A DNA stretch of 64,000 nucleotides from Pirellulales bacterium (GTDB lineage Bacteria > Planctomycetota > Planctomycetia > Pirellulales > JALHPA01), in contig JANRLT010000022.1 of the NCBI GenBank assembly GCA_033762255.1, forward strand, positions 35,659 through 99,658. The letters run 5' to 3'. The position numbers were made by a program, and so were the translations under genes. The notes beneath the pieces are model-generated. The model did not search any database. It was not told where the DNA came from and was given only the letters and a program-made list of their open reading frames with translations. Of the stretch, positions 34,111-44,053 are shown piece after piece (within the stretch, counting starts at the first letter, position 1; every line of letters starts with the position of its first letter).

Positions 34111-37038
34111 ATGACGGCCAAAAACCAAAACGTGGGACTGCTGCTGGCGTTTGCGTTCACCACGTTTGTCAGCGCATTCTTGCTCTTTTTGGTCCAGCCG
34201 CTCATCTCCAAAGTGATTCTCCCCTGGTTTGGCGGCTCGACCGGCGTCTGGGCGACCTGTTTGGTCTTTTTTCAGGTAATGCTTTGTTTTGGCTATGCTT
34301 ATGCGCATTATCTTCAGCAATGGTGCGCGCCGCGCAAGCAAGCCCTGATTCACCTGGGACTGTTATTGTTTGGCGTTTGCATGCTGCCCATTCGGCCCAG
34401 CGAAGCTTGGGAGCCGCCGGATGGCAATGCCCCGATTGAGCGGATTTTATGGCTGTTGCTGCGGCACGTGGGGGTGCCGTATTTCGCGCTTTCGGCCACG
34501 GGACCTTTGTTGCAAAGCTGGTACGCGCGGTGCTTTCCCGGACACCGGACCTACCGGCTATACTCGCTTTCCAATATCGGCTCCTTGGCGTCGTTGTTGA
34601 TGTTTCCGTTTGTGATGGAGCGGTATCTGGATCTGGGTGTTTTGACCACGAGTTGGGCGTGGGGCTTTGTGGCGTTTGCCGTGGGGTGCGCTTTTGTCAC
34701 GGTCAGCGCCTGGCAAGCCGCGGAAAAGCGGGCTTCCGCCGACCTGGCCCAACTCCCCCTCGCCGAGCTTTCCACGCCAGAGCCACTCTCCACGGACACC
34801 GCTCCCCCGTCCGATCCGACACCCCGCCAAGTTTGCTTATGGGTGGCGTTGCCGGGCTTGGCAACATTTTTACTGATCTCCTTAACGAATCATTTGTGCC
34901 AGGACGTGGCTTCCATTCCACTCTTGTGGATTTTGCCCCTGAGTCTTTATTTGCTTTCGTTTATTATTTGCTTTGACGCGGATCGCTGGTATCAGCGAGT
35001 GCCGTTTGCCCTGCTGGCATTCTTTAGCCTGGTTATTTGCACTTCCATGCTGGCCAATGACCTGGATACCAATGAGATGGTGGGGAGCGGTTTTCTAACC
35101 CGGGGGACGCTGCCCCTGACCCAAAATCTTTTGATTAAGGCTGGTTATTTAGAACAACGAGATGAAAAAACGAACGATTGGAAGCCGCTGAAAGACTCGC
35201 CCAAACAAACGTTTAAGGAATTCATCGGCCAGTACCCTCCCTCGGCGATTAACATCAACTATCAAGGGCAGGTGTTTTTTCATTTGGCTGGAATTTTTGG
35301 GATGTTTATGTTGTGTCACGGCGAATTAGCGCGACTCAAACCATCCCCCCGGCATTTGACGGGCTATTTTATGCTGATCGCGATCGGCGGCGCCCTAGGG
35401 GGGGTGATGGTTAGTCTGGTGGCGCCGGTGATTTTTACCCAAAGCGTCGAATGGCAGTTAGGGATCTTTATTTCCTTATTGCTATCCGCCGCGCTCATTT
35501 TGGACTATCAAGAAACCTACGCGGCCTACTTCTGGCGATTATGCGGGATGATTTTACCAATCTGCCTGTTGGCCATGGTGGTTGTGTATCAAAATTCGCT
35601 TTTGCCGATGGATGAAAAGACCGAAGCCGCCTACCTCGCGGCTTATCCCCAACAAGCCCGGCATGTGTTGACGGATCAAACAGGGTTATTCTGGTTGACG
35701 ATCTTGACCTTTTATGCCGCGGCCTGCGTGGCGCTATTATTTGCCCGGGGGGATGCTTGGCGTCCCGCGCGTTTTGCCGCAGTGGCAGTCGCGGGATTAA
35801 TCTTTGTCAGTTTGGGCTTTTCAGATAGCCTGACCTACATCAAATTTTTTGACATTTTAAACGAATTTGCCCTGCAAAAATACGAAAAAGAGCATCCCCA
35901 TGTGGTTAATCCACCCGCTCTTCCCGCCGTGGCCGATCAAATCCCCCGGGCGGATGGAACCCCCTCCACCGATCAAGTTCCGGATGTCACAGATGAACAA
36001 AAACGCGAGTCGAATAAGCGCATTCCCTGGACGGGACGCAATTTTTATGGCACCCTCAAAATTGAAGAATCCATTCACCCCAATTGGCCCTACTGGAACA
36101 ATCGCGAATTGCTGCATGGGCGTATTACCCACGGAATACAGTATTACAATGGACTCAACGCCAAAGAGGCAACCACATATTACACGCCCAATAGCGGCGC
36201 GGGGTTGTCTATCATTTATTATGACCGCAAAAAAAGCCAGGAAGTGACCCAGTATAATGAGACCCCGGTGGGTGAGCGGGGCGCGCCTCCCCCGCCGCTG
36301 CGGGTGGGTGCCGTGGGGTTGGGGACGGGAACCTTGGCCGCATACGCCCTGCAGGATAACCCCTCGCCGCAACCGGCGTCCGGGCCAGATGCCGCCAATG
36401 ATAAGACCTCTCCCCCCGCGACTCCGCTCGAAGTATTAAAAAAGCATTTCACCTTTTATGAAATCAACCAGTTGGTGGTGGATCTGTCGGAGATCCCCAT
36501 CGCCCTGCTAAATCCCGGCGATGAAACATCCGCTTTTCGCGATGATCCTTATTTTACATTTGTAAAAAATGCCCGGCGGACCGGGGCGAATATCGAAATG
36601 GTGATGGGGGATGCCCGATTATCCCTCAAGCGGGAGGCCAAGGAAGGCAAACTGCGGCAGTTTGACGTGTTGTTGGTGGATGCCTTTAGCGGGGATTCCA
36701 TACCCACCCACTTGCTCACTAGCGAGGCCCTGGCGATCTATCTCCAGCATTTACATCCCGACGGGGCCTTGGCCATTCATATTTCCAATCGATATTTGGA
36801 TTTAGAGCCAGTCTGCAAGGCGTTGGCCGAGGAAGCGGGAATGTCGGCGGTCAAAGTGGATGTTACTAGCAGCGGTGGATTTCAAATTGCTTCCAATTGG
36901 GTGGTGTTAAGCAAAAACAACGATTTAATTGATACGTTGTTACAGGCCGGCTCCCATGTCAGTCCCCTGGATAAAGAAAAAATACCCGTCCGCTGGACGG
37001 ATGACTTTACCAGTGTCCTGGATGTGCTGACCAAGTAG
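34111..37038 (+). CDS. Membrane-fused spermidine synthase-like protein
   Basis: 975 residues from ATG 34111; the frame is open from a GTG at 34060. The N-terminal half has about eleven hydrophobic segments (about 5-330 and 410-570), beginning with FAFTTFVSAFLLFLVQPLIS, typical of the planctomycete 'fused spermidine synthase' family. A long hydrophilic region with extra inserts lies between. The C-terminal third is a SpeE-like Rossmann domain: VGAVGLGTGTLAAYAL (motif I, about 730), FYEINQLVVDLS, MVMGDARLSLKREA, and LLVDAFSGDSIPTHLLT with the conserved Asp. Aminopropyl transfer has not been shown for membrane-fused members; the substrate is unknown. It stands alone between CHAD and RidA genes. 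Confidence 0.85.
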   Translation: MTAKNQNVGLLLAFAFTTFVSAFLLFLVQPLISKVILPWFGGSTGVWATCLVFFQVMLCFGYAYAHYLQQWCAPRKQALIHLGLLLFGVCMLPIRPSEAWEPPDGNAPIERILWLLLRHVGVPYFALSATGPLLQSWYARCFPGHRTYRLYSLSNIGSLASLLMFPFVMERYLDLGVLTTSWAWGFVAFAVGCAFVTVSAWQAAEKRASADLAQLPLAELSTPEPLSTDTAPPSDPTPRQVCLWVALPGLATFLLISLTNHLCQDVASIPLLWILPLSLYLLSFIICFDADRWYQRVPFALLAFFSLVICTSMLANDLDTNEMVGSGFLTRGTLPLTQNLLIKAGYLEQRDEKTNDWKPLKDSPKQTFKEFIGQYPPSAININYQGQVFFHLAGIFGMFMLCHGELARLKPSPRHLTGYFMLIAIGGALGGVMVSLVAPVIFTQSVEWQLGIFISLLLSAALILDYQETYAAYFWRLCGMILPICLLAMVVVYQNSLLPMDEKTEAAYLAAYPQQARHVLTDQTGLFWLTILTFYAAACVALLFARGDAWRPARFAAVAVAGLIFVSLGFSDSLTYIKFFDILNEFALQKYEKEHPHVVNPPALPAVADQIPRADGTPSTDQVPDVTDEQKRESNKRIPWTGRNFYGTLKIEESIHPNWPYWNNRELLHGRITHGIQYYNGLNAKEATTYYTPNSGAGLSIIYYDRKKSQEVTQYNETPVGERGAPPPPLRVGAVGLGTGTLAAYALQDNPSPQPASGPDAANDKTSPPATPLEVLKKHFTFYEINQLVVDLSEIPIALLNPGDETSAFRDDPYFTFVKNARRTGANIEMVMGDARLSLKREAKEGKLRQFDVLLVDAFSGDSIPTHLLTSEALAIYLQHLHPDGALAIHISNRYLDLEPVCKALAEEAGMSAVKVDVTSSGGFQIASNWVVLSKNNDLIDTLLQAGSHVSPLDKEKIPVRWTDDFTSVLDVLTK

Positions 37039-37087
37039 CACCCCGTCCCTCTCCCTTCGTTTACCCCACCCAAGTTTCCCGGATGAC

Positions 37088-37552
37088 ATGTCAATTTTAG
37101 AAAAATTAGCCGCAATGGGCCTTTCCCTCCCCCCCGCCACGCCCGCCAAGGGGGTCTATCAATCCGTCGTCCAGGTGGGAAATCTGCTGTACACCAGCGG
37201 ACATTTGCCTGTTCAGGGGGACGGGACGCTAGTGACAGGGCGGTTGGGCGCTGATTTGACGGTGGAGCAAGGGGTCGCCGCGGCAAAATTGACCGGTTTA
37301 GCCCTCCTCACCAGTTTGCAAGTCCACCTGGGCGATTTGAATCGCGTGCGCCGGATTGTCAAAACCCTGGGGTTGGTCAATTGCACGCCGGAATTTACGC
37401 AACATCCAGCCGTGATTAACGGTTGTAGCGAATTACTGCGGGATTTGTGGGGTCCAGACGGGGGCGTGGGAGCCCGCAGCGCGTTTGGGGTGGCGGCCTT
37501 GCCGCTCAATTGCGCGGTGGAGATTGAATTGATTGTCGAAGCCGCCGATTAG
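37088..37552 (+). CDS. RidA/YjgF family protein
   Basis: 154 residues, slightly longer than the classic 130-residue RidA but typical of the YjgH-like branch. Seen: GVYQSVVQVGNLLYTSGHLPVQ near the N-terminus, AAKLTGLALLTSLQVHLGDLNRV, and the C-terminal ARSAFGVAALPLNCAVEIELI with the Arg that binds carboxylates. RidA proteins hydrolyse reactive enamine/imine intermediates; this branch may have another role. ATG 37088 follows the previous gene by 49 bp, so co-transcription is possible. Confidence 0.92.
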   Translation: MSILEKLAAMGLSLPPATPAKGVYQSVVQVGNLLYTSGHLPVQGDGTLVTGRLGADLTVEQGVAAAKLTGLALLTSLQVHLGDLNRVRRIVKTLGLVNCTPEFTQHPAVINGCSELLRDLWGPDGGVGARSAFGVAALPLNCAVEIELIVEAAD

Positions 37553-37714
37553 CGATTATTTTGTCGATTCGAGATAAATTTGCCCCGGTTGCAATATTTT
37601 CGTCCGGGCGCAAATTGTCGCAAGCGCGGGAAACGGCTAAACTGCCATTAGGAAAGCCGTACCCTGCGGCGTCCCTCGACTTTGTTCGATGTTTTATATC
37701 TTCCGGAAAATTCC

Positions 37715-39028
37715 ATGACCGTAGCGACCGAAGTCAAACCGCGCACCGTTGCCCAACTCTCCCTGGGGGGCAAAGTCATCGAACTCCCCACGTTGGTCGG
37801 GACCGAAGACGAACCCGCCGTCGACATTTCCAAATTGCGGGCCCAAACCGGTTATGTGACCCTGGACGAGGGGTACGTCAACACCGGCGCGACGACCAGC
37901 GCGATCACGTATCTGGATGGGGAATCGGGGGTGCTGCGGTACCGCGGTTACCCCATCGAGGTCCTCGCCGAAAAATGCGACTTTGTGGAAGTGAGTTATT
38001 TGTTGATCTACGGGGAACTTCCCACCTCGGAGCAATTGACTAAATTTAAAAAAGCATTGCAGCGGCATACCATGCTGCACGAGGACATGCGGTCGTTTTA
38101 TAACGGCTTTCCCCGCGACGCGCATCCCATGGCGATTTTGGGATCGGTGGTGGGAGCGCTGGCGACGTTTTATCAGGATTCGCTCGACCCGCATATTCCC
38201 GAACAGGTGGAAGTCTCGGTTCATCGGTTAATGGCCAAACTGCCGACCATCGCGGCCTATAGTTATAAAAAGTCGATCGGCCAGCCTTTTATCTATCCGC
38301 AAAATGACAAGTCCTACTGCGAAAACTTTTTGCAGATGATGTTTGCCGTTCCCAGCGAGCCTTATCAGGTCGACCCCGATTTTATCGAGGCTCTGAATCT
38401 GCTCTTAATCGTGCACGCCGACCACGAGCAAAACTGCAGCACCTCCACCGTGCGGATGGTTGGTTCCAGCGACGCCAACTTGTTCGCGTCGATCTCGGCC
38501 GGCATTTGCGCGTTATGGGGTCCGCTGCATGGCGGGGCTAACCAGGCCTGCGTGGAAATGCTGGAAATGATCCGCGCCGATCATGGCAACGTCAAAAAAT
38601 ATGTTGACCTGGCCAAGAAAAAAGAGACTGGCTTTCGGCTGATGGGTTTTGGGCATCGCGTCTATAAAAATTACGACCCCCGCGCGACCATTATCAAACG
38701 GATGTGTGACCGATTGCTCAAAAAGTTGCACATCCACGATCCCATTTTTGATATCGCCCAGGAACTGGAAGGGGTGGCTCTCTCCGATCCGTACTTTATC
38801 GAGCGCAAGCTTTACCCGAATGTCGATTTTTACTCCGGGGTAATCTATCGGGCGATGGGAATTCCGGTGCAAATGTTTACCGTGCTGTTTGCGATGGGAC
38901 GGTTGCCAGGTTGGATCGCGCATTGGATTGAGATGCAAAATTCCCCCAGCAAAAAAATCTGCCGGCCCCGACAAATTTATATCGGCCCCGTGCAACGCGA
39001 TTTTGTCCCGTTGGCGGAGCGAACATAG
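37715..39028 (+). CDS. gltA: Citrate synthase
   Basis: 437 residues from ATG 37715 (MTVATEVKPRTVAQLSLGGK). It condenses acetyl-CoA and oxaloacetate in the TCA cycle. The length and the N-terminal beta region match the hexameric type II enzyme of Gram-negatives. Catalytic residues are visible: ALWGPLHGGANQACVEML (His), GFGHRVYKNYDPRA (His), and the Asp in FYSGVIYRAMG-containing helix region. The C-terminus KICRPRQIYIGP is characteristic. Monocistronic; no regulatory site recognised. Confidence 0.97.
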   Translation: MTVATEVKPRTVAQLSLGGKVIELPTLVGTEDEPAVDISKLRAQTGYVTLDEGYVNTGATTSAITYLDGESGVLRYRGYPIEVLAEKCDFVEVSYLLIYGELPTSEQLTKFKKALQRHTMLHEDMRSFYNGFPRDAHPMAILGSVVGALATFYQDSLDPHIPEQVEVSVHRLMAKLPTIAAYSYKKSIGQPFIYPQNDKSYCENFLQMMFAVPSEPYQVDPDFIEALNLLLIVHADHEQNCSTSTVRMVGSSDANLFASISAGICALWGPLHGGANQACVEMLEMIRADHGNVKKYVDLAKKKETGFRLMGFGHRVYKNYDPRATIIKRMCDRLLKKLHIHDPIFDIAQELEGVALSDPYFIERKLYPNVDFYSGVIYRAMGIPVQMFTVLFAMGRLPGWIAHWIEMQNSPSKKICRPRQIYIGPVQRDFVPLAERT

Positions 39029-39246
39029 GGTAATGTACCACGCGATTCACGTGGAAAAAACAGGTCAGCCGCGATGTGAAAGATGAAGCTTAACAGGACT
39101 AATTTCAATCCCAATCAAATACTGCATAACTGGCATGCAGAAACCGTTATATACGGCATTTTCAGTTGATATCGTTAGTCGTGATTAGTTGAAAACGGTA
39201 TAATTCCTTTGTATTCCAAAAGCTCATGTGAAAGTGGAGGTCTTTC

Positions 39247-39786
39247 GTGGCAGTAGGCTTAGAAAAACTTAAAGTTAAACCGTTTACACAAGATCGTATT
39301 CCTAACGATTATCCAGGTGGCAAACTTCCTTGGCAAACTTATCACACTGTCAGAAACGCTCTCGTTCAGACATGCCGCAGGTTTGGGCCGACTGGCTCGT
39401 TGGGAGTTGTAAAAATAGCATGGGATGTAAAGGATGTGTATTTGATGGCAATGCAGGACAAAAATTTTTGGGAGCATGGCGACAAAAACCCAATGTATTA
39501 TCTCCTCGAAGATCAATACAATAATGAGCAGTATTGTTACATCGAATTATACGGTGACAATCCGTTCAATGCCGACTGGCTCATTGCCATCACGGAAACT
39601 TTACGCGAGTTTGATGGCTGGGGTTTGGGTGTGAACAACATCCCGGACAGCTATGTCCTGATCTATGGCAAGGGCCTGATGGTAAAAGGGAACTTGGCTA
39701 AATGCAAATCGGCCCACCAAGTTGTGGAGCGCGCAAGCTATCTGCTCAAGCGAGGAGATAAAAAGTGGTGGCAATTTTGGCGGTAA
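39247..39786 (+). CDS. Orphan protein of unknown function
   Basis: 179 residues from GTG 39247, with GGAGG 7 bases upstream, which makes translation likely. The sequence is lower in GC than its neighbours and aromatic-rich, with no signal peptide or transmembrane segment. Visible features: PNDYPGGKLPWQTYHTVRNA near residues 19-38, a mixed alpha/beta middle (VKIAWDVKDVYLMAM, YCYIELYGDNPF), and a final KKWWQFWR. Short basic/aromatic tails of this kind occur in some polymorphic-toxin immunity proteins, but I cannot name a family. It has its own 218-bp leader and no adjacent toxin or mobile gene. Confidence 0.7.
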   Translation: MAVGLEKLKVKPFTQDRIPNDYPGGKLPWQTYHTVRNALVQTCRRFGPTGSLGVVKIAWDVKDVYLMAMQDKNFWEHGDKNPMYYLLEDQYNNEQYCYIELYGDNPFNADWLIAITETLREFDGWGLGVNNIPDSYVLIYGKGLMVKGNLAKCKSAHQVVERASYLLKRGDKKWWQFWR

Positions 39787-39903
39787 GGCAAGTGTCCAAT
39801 TTCGTTGTCATGCCAACCTAACGTAATACCCCCATCTTGCTCCATGGCTGAGTGGAAAACTAAACTTGCATAGAATAATCATTTCGGAGTGATTTAACAC
39901 CCT

Positions 39904-40731
39904 TTAAAACTCCACTTGGTCGCACAATTCCACAATAACAGCCGCCAATTCTTTGGCCGGACCCAGGTGATCCGCCAAATACCAATGTTTTTGTGGATAA
40001 TTGCGAGCATACTCCGCCACCGATGCGGCAATTTCCGTCATGAGTAGCCCCTGGAACAATAAATGCGGTTGCACCAGAATAACGCGTGCGAGGGATTGTG
40101 CGGCCATTTCCAGACCCGCCCACAGTTGGGGCCGCTGCACGGCCAAAAAGCACGTCAGGAGGCGACCCACACCGCTCTCGCTGGCCCGCCGCGCGGCAAA
40201 TTCGCGCATGGTCGCCGTGGCGGCGGGGTCTTTAGCACCTCGGCCGATCATGAGCAAAAAACGCTCTCCAACCTGGCTAGATTGCCGCCAGGAGTTCTCC
40301 TTTGCCGATAATTCCGTGGTGATGCTGCCAATCTGAACCGCATCAACTAACCGTGTGGCGGAAAGTGCCAATATACTCGGATGCAGGCCCAGGGGGGGAA
40401 TTTGCCGCGCTGTGACGTCGGGAAACTCCCGCAACGCGGCCGTTAGGGCCGTGGGAATGTCTGCTTTGGCATGGCCTGCGGCAAACAACAACAAGGGAGC
40501 GGCCAAGATTTGCCGGACTCCCCGTTCCACTAACAGCTGAATTCCGGCGGGAATGTCCGGTTTGGCCAGCTCCAACCAGCAATGTGCGCAGGGAATATCC
40601 GGACGGGTTTGCTGGACTAAACGCGCCAATTGCTCAAATTCGGCCAAGCCCGCCGGGTCGCGGGTCCCATGGCCGATCAGTAAGATGCCCTGTTGATGAG
40701 GCGCGGGTGGGGATGCGGCGGTTATGGTCAT
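39904..40731 (-). CDS. CbiX-like sirohydrochlorin chelatase
   Basis: 275 residues from ATG 40731, a two-lobed long CbiX. The N-terminal lobe keeps the catalytic histidines: LLIGHGTRDPAGLAEFEQ (His near 17) and LFAAGHAKADIPTAL (His near 85). The C-terminal lobe has IGRGAKDPAATATM where GHG would be expected, so only one active centre is likely, as in other long CbiX proteins. It inserts cobalt or iron into sirohydrochlorin, for cobalamin or siroheme. No other tetrapyrrole gene is near. Confidence 0.88.
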   Translation of the reverse strand: MTITAASPPAPHQQGILLIGHGTRDPAGLAEFEQLARLVQQTRPDIPCAHCWLELAKPDIPAGIQLLVERGVRQILAAPLLLFAAGHAKADIPTALTAALREFPDVTARQIPPLGLHPSILALSATRLVDAVQIGSITTELSAKENSWRQSSQVGERFLLMIGRGAKDPAATATMREFAARRASESGVGRLLTCFLAVQRPQLWAGLEMAAQSLARVILVQPHLLFQGLLMTEIAASVAEYARNYPQKHWYLADHLGPAKELAAVIVELCDQVEF

Positions 40732-40897
40732 GGGGGCGGAAGAGGGAATACTTAGCGGGCGCGCGGGCCCTAAACTGGCGGGGAAAAACAAAAGCATGCT
40801 AGGAGCCGCCCGCGGTTTATTCTACAATAGCGCAGGCGCGTGGGGAGCGGGATGGAACTAACTTAGAAAATTATGGCCGTAGTGGGAGCCGACTGTC

Positions 40898-42820
40898 GTG
40901 GCCACCGATGATATTCTGCAAACCTTTGTCGCGGGAGAATTCGCCTACTTGACGTTTGCGAACGGGGCCCAATCGGGATCGCGGCATTTGCTGGATCCGG
41001 CGCTGGAAAACAGCGTGGGCCGGGGGATGGACTGCCATGTCATGCTCAACGACCCGCTTAGTTCCCGCGTCCACGCGCTGATCAAAAAAGTGGATGGACA
41101 ATGGAAGGTATTTGACCAGCAAAGCCGCAACGGGACGTATCTTAACGGTCAAAAAATTGACACCGCCGCGCTCAATCCCGGGCAGACCCTGCGCATTGGC
41201 AATGTGGAACTGCTGTTTGAGATCGCGCCTGAGCCGCTGACGGTTTTGGATTCCCAAGAGCCGGAATACCAACACACCATCGTAAAGGACCTGCCGCTGG
41301 CGGGTCTGGCGACCGAAAATAGCGCCCTCCCCAGCGAAACCGTGCAAATGGCGCTAGCGGGTTTGCGCGACATTCATCAGGCGCAACAACTGCTGCTACT
41401 TTATCAGCTTAGCATTAAACTGCTGGGCTGCGACCAGCCGGACGAGGTGATTCGCGTCAGCCTGGATCTCTTGCGCGACCAAACCCGCGCCAGCTATGTG
41501 GCGTTTTTGTGGTTGGATGACGAGGGGCGGCTCAAGCCCAAATTGATGCTGCCCGAGGGAAATCCCACCCAGCTCAAACTGTCGGAGTCGCTCTCGGAAT
41601 TGATTAGCAAGCAAGGGCACGCGGTCTGGATCAATAAGCAGCAAGCCCCAAAAAGCGCGCGGCACTTGGCGCACTTTGCCGACGCCCTGTGCGTGCCATT
41701 GGTCAGCTTTCGCACGGTGGTGGGGGCGATCCAGGCCTACATGGACCGGGGGCGATTTCAGCAGCATGATTTTGATTTTTGCATTTCCCTTTCAAATATC
41801 GCGGCGGTCGCGTTGGTGCGGGCGCGGCAGCAATCCACGCTGGCCAACGACTATCGCCGGATCATTGCCAAAAACGCCGGCGTGGACGAACTGATAGGCA
41901 ATAGTCCCCGCATACGGGAAATGAAGGAACGCATCGCCCGACTCAGCCGCGCCAGCGGCTGCGTGCTGATCCGCGGCGAAAGCGGCGCGGGGAAGGAGCT
42001 TGTCGCGCGGGCGATACACCGCGTCAGTCCCCGCGCGGACCGGCCCATGTTGTCGGTCAATTGCGCGGCGATTCCCGCCGAGCTAATGGAAAGCCAGCTA
42101 TTTGGGCACAAGGCGGGGGCCTTTACCGGGGCGGACCGTGACCATCCGGGATATTTTCAACAAGCGGACTCCGGCACGCTCTTTTTGGACGAGGTCGGCG
42201 AACTGACGCTCGAGGGACAGGCCAAGCTCTTGCGAATCCTCGAAGGGCACCCGTTTTTGCCCGTCGGCGGAAATAAACAAGTCACCGTCGATGTGCGCGT
42301 GATCGCGGCGACCAATCGCGACTTACAAACTTATGTCCGCGAGAAAAAATTTCGCGAGGATTTGTTTTATCGCCTCAGCGTGTTTGAGGTGATCATCCCC
42401 CCCCTGCGCGAGCGTGGTTCGGATCTCGAACTGCTGCTGGATCATTTTTTGCAACACTTTAAACAGCAGCACGGACGGCCCGGATTGACCCTCTCCCAAG
42501 CAGCTCGCAATAAACTCTTGCATTACCATTGGCCGGGCAATGTCCGCCAGCTACGCAACGTCATCGATAGCGCGGTTGTTCTGGCGGGAGGCCCCTTTAT
42601 TGAGGTGGACGATCTGGGGTTGCGGGATAGCGGCGCGGAGGTGGAACTGGAAACCCTGCGACTGGATTACTGGGAAAAAAAACTGATCAGCGAAGCGGTG
42701 AAACGCTCTGCGGGAAGCGTCCACGAAGCGGCCAAGTTGTTGGGCGTTAGCCGGGCCACACTGTATCGCAAACTGGATGAATACGGCATCGACCGGGGCA
42801 AACTGCCAGCGGAGATGTAG
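40898..42820 (+). CDS. FHA-GAF sigma-54-dependent transcriptional activator
   Basis: 640 residues from GTG 40898. Domains in order: FHA (about 30-110; SVGRGMDCHVMLNDPLSSRV, SRNGTYLNGQ), a GAF-like region (about 155-310), an AAA+ sigma54-interaction domain (about 330-560) and a Fis-type HTH (about 600-635; VHEAAKLLGVSRATLYRKLD). Walker A is GESGAGKE (about 360), the sigma54-contact loop is GAFTGADRDHPG, and Walker B is GTLFLDEVGEL. It should activate RpoN promoters after binding a phosphothreonine partner through FHA and perhaps a small ligand through GAF. No Ser/Thr kinase gene is adjacent, so the input is unknown. Confidence 0.94.
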   Translation: MATDDILQTFVAGEFAYLTFANGAQSGSRHLLDPALENSVGRGMDCHVMLNDPLSSRVHALIKKVDGQWKVFDQQSRNGTYLNGQKIDTAALNPGQTLRIGNVELLFEIAPEPLTVLDSQEPEYQHTIVKDLPLAGLATENSALPSETVQMALAGLRDIHQAQQLLLLYQLSIKLLGCDQPDEVIRVSLDLLRDQTRASYVAFLWLDDEGRLKPKLMLPEGNPTQLKLSESLSELISKQGHAVWINKQQAPKSARHLAHFADALCVPLVSFRTVVGAIQAYMDRGRFQQHDFDFCISLSNIAAVALVRARQQSTLANDYRRIIAKNAGVDELIGNSPRIREMKERIARLSRASGCVLIRGESGAGKELVARAIHRVSPRADRPMLSVNCAAIPAELMESQLFGHKAGAFTGADRDHPGYFQQADSGTLFLDEVGELTLEGQAKLLRILEGHPFLPVGGNKQVTVDVRVIAATNRDLQTYVREKKFREDLFYRLSVFEVIIPPLRERGSDLELLLDHFLQHFKQQHGRPGLTLSQAARNKLLHYHWPGNVRQLRNVIDSAVVLAGGPFIEVDDLGLRDSGAEVELETLRLDYWEKKLISEAVKRSAGSVHEAAKLLGVSRATLYRKLDEYGIDRGKLPAEM

Positions 42821-43024
42821 CGGCGACCTTTCCCCGGGTTTCATCCAGGCCTATCCACAGCAGAATCTGTTTTTTTACCATGTATTTGTCCTGACGCTGT
42901 CGTTCTAGCTTTCCTAGACTGGCTTTTCACAGACTACAGGTCTAAAATACGGCTGAGCCCATTGGCTGTATTGCGACTGCCAACTGCCAGGAATGTTACA
43001 CTTAATTTTTATCGAGGCCCAACA

Positions 43025-43618
43025 ATGCCGCGTCCACTTCATTTCCAGATTTTATTTGCCATCTTGTGCATTTTTACCTGTGCGCCACTGACCGCCGAGG
43101 ATCAGCCCGCCCCCGAAAAAAAAGGGGAAACCATCGCTCTGGCGGATGGGCAGTTGGCCCTGGTCGCGCCGGCTGACTGGGTCCGCAAAAAACCCAAAAG
43201 CAACATCATCGAGCATGAATTTGCCCAACCCGCCGCCGAAGGGGAGACGATTGATGGGCGGATCACCATCATGGGAGCCGGAGGCGAAGTCCAGGCCAAT
43301 ATCGACCGCTGGATTAATCAATTTCAACAGCCCGATGGTTCCGCAACCAAGGAAAAAGCCAAGGTAGAGAAAAAAACCATTGCCGAGATGGAAGTGCACG
43401 TGGTCGACATTTCCGGCACTTATATGGATTCCCCCGCAGGACCATTTGCCGGTGGTAAAACCGTGCCGCGCGAGGACTACCGCATGTTGGGCGCGATCAT
43501 TATCGCTCCCAAATTGGGCAATTACTTTATCAAATTTTACGGTCCCGCAAAAACCGTCGCCGCCGGCGAACCGGGCTTTGCCAAAATGCTCGAAACCCTC
43601 AAGGTTGTAGGCAATTAA
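43025..43618 (+). CDS. Secreted protein of unknown function
   Basis: 197 residues from ATG 43025, with GAGG upstream; the frame is open from 42962. A clear signal peptide (hydrophobic FQILFAILCIFTCAPLTAED) is followed by a soluble domain containing LALVAPADWVRKKPKSNIIE and the repeated theme 'E..DGRITIMGAGGEVQAN'. It resembles planctomycete exported proteins with no assigned role. The C-terminal text YFIKFYGPAKTVAAGEPGFAKMLETL may be a helix-strand fold. It converges with the next small gene with an 8-bp gap. Confidence 0.75.
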   Translation: MPRPLHFQILFAILCIFTCAPLTAEDQPAPEKKGETIALADGQLALVAPADWVRKKPKSNIIEHEFAQPAAEGETIDGRITIMGAGGEVQANIDRWINQFQQPDGSATKEKAKVEKKTIAEMEVHVVDISGTYMDSPAGPFAGGKTVPREDYRMLGAIIIAPKLGNYFIKFYGPAKTVAAGEPGFAKMLETLKVVGN

Positions 43619-43625
43619 GGATATC

Positions 43626-43838
43626 TTAGCGGGCGCGGCGTCCCCGGGCATATTGATGCACGCCCCGGAACGGCGGGGATATCCGGTGCAAGATAACGGG
43701 GGCCAGTCGGTCATGCACAACCACCGCCTGGCCGCCGGGCGTAATCACGCTTGTTTGCTCGGCTTTGGCGTTATCCCCCTGTAGATTCGCCAAGAATAAT
43801 CCCAACCCCAAAATCATTCCGCCAATCAGCCCGCGCAT
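43626..43838 (-). CDS. Small exported protein, unknown function
   Basis: 70 residues. The N-terminus MRGLIGGMILGLGLFLANLQ is a short hydrophobic export signal; the remainder is basic (HRISPPFRGVHQYARGRRAR). AGGAAG lies before the ATG. Its stop is 8 bp from the stop of the convergent gene, so both transcripts may overlap. Too short for certainty; the signal peptide and ribosome site are the support. Confidence 0.55.
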   Translation of the reverse strand: MRGLIGGMILGLGLFLANLQGDNAKAEQTSVITPGGQAVVVHDRLAPVILHRISPPFRGVHQYARGRRAR

Positions 43839-44053
43839 GGGTGTCTTCCTGTTAGAGTAACGATCAACAAGCGTTAAGAATCGGCCGCGCTGTTAATAAA
43901 ACCTTATCCGCGCCGGGTCCACCGGGCAAATTTGCCAAACCCTCCAGGCCAGTTTATTTGCCTGCCAGGGTCAAACTATAACGGTTGTTACGGCTGTAAT
44001 TTCCGTGGACATGCCTAACAGGCAACTTCATCGTAGCGGGGCTTCTTCCTTTG

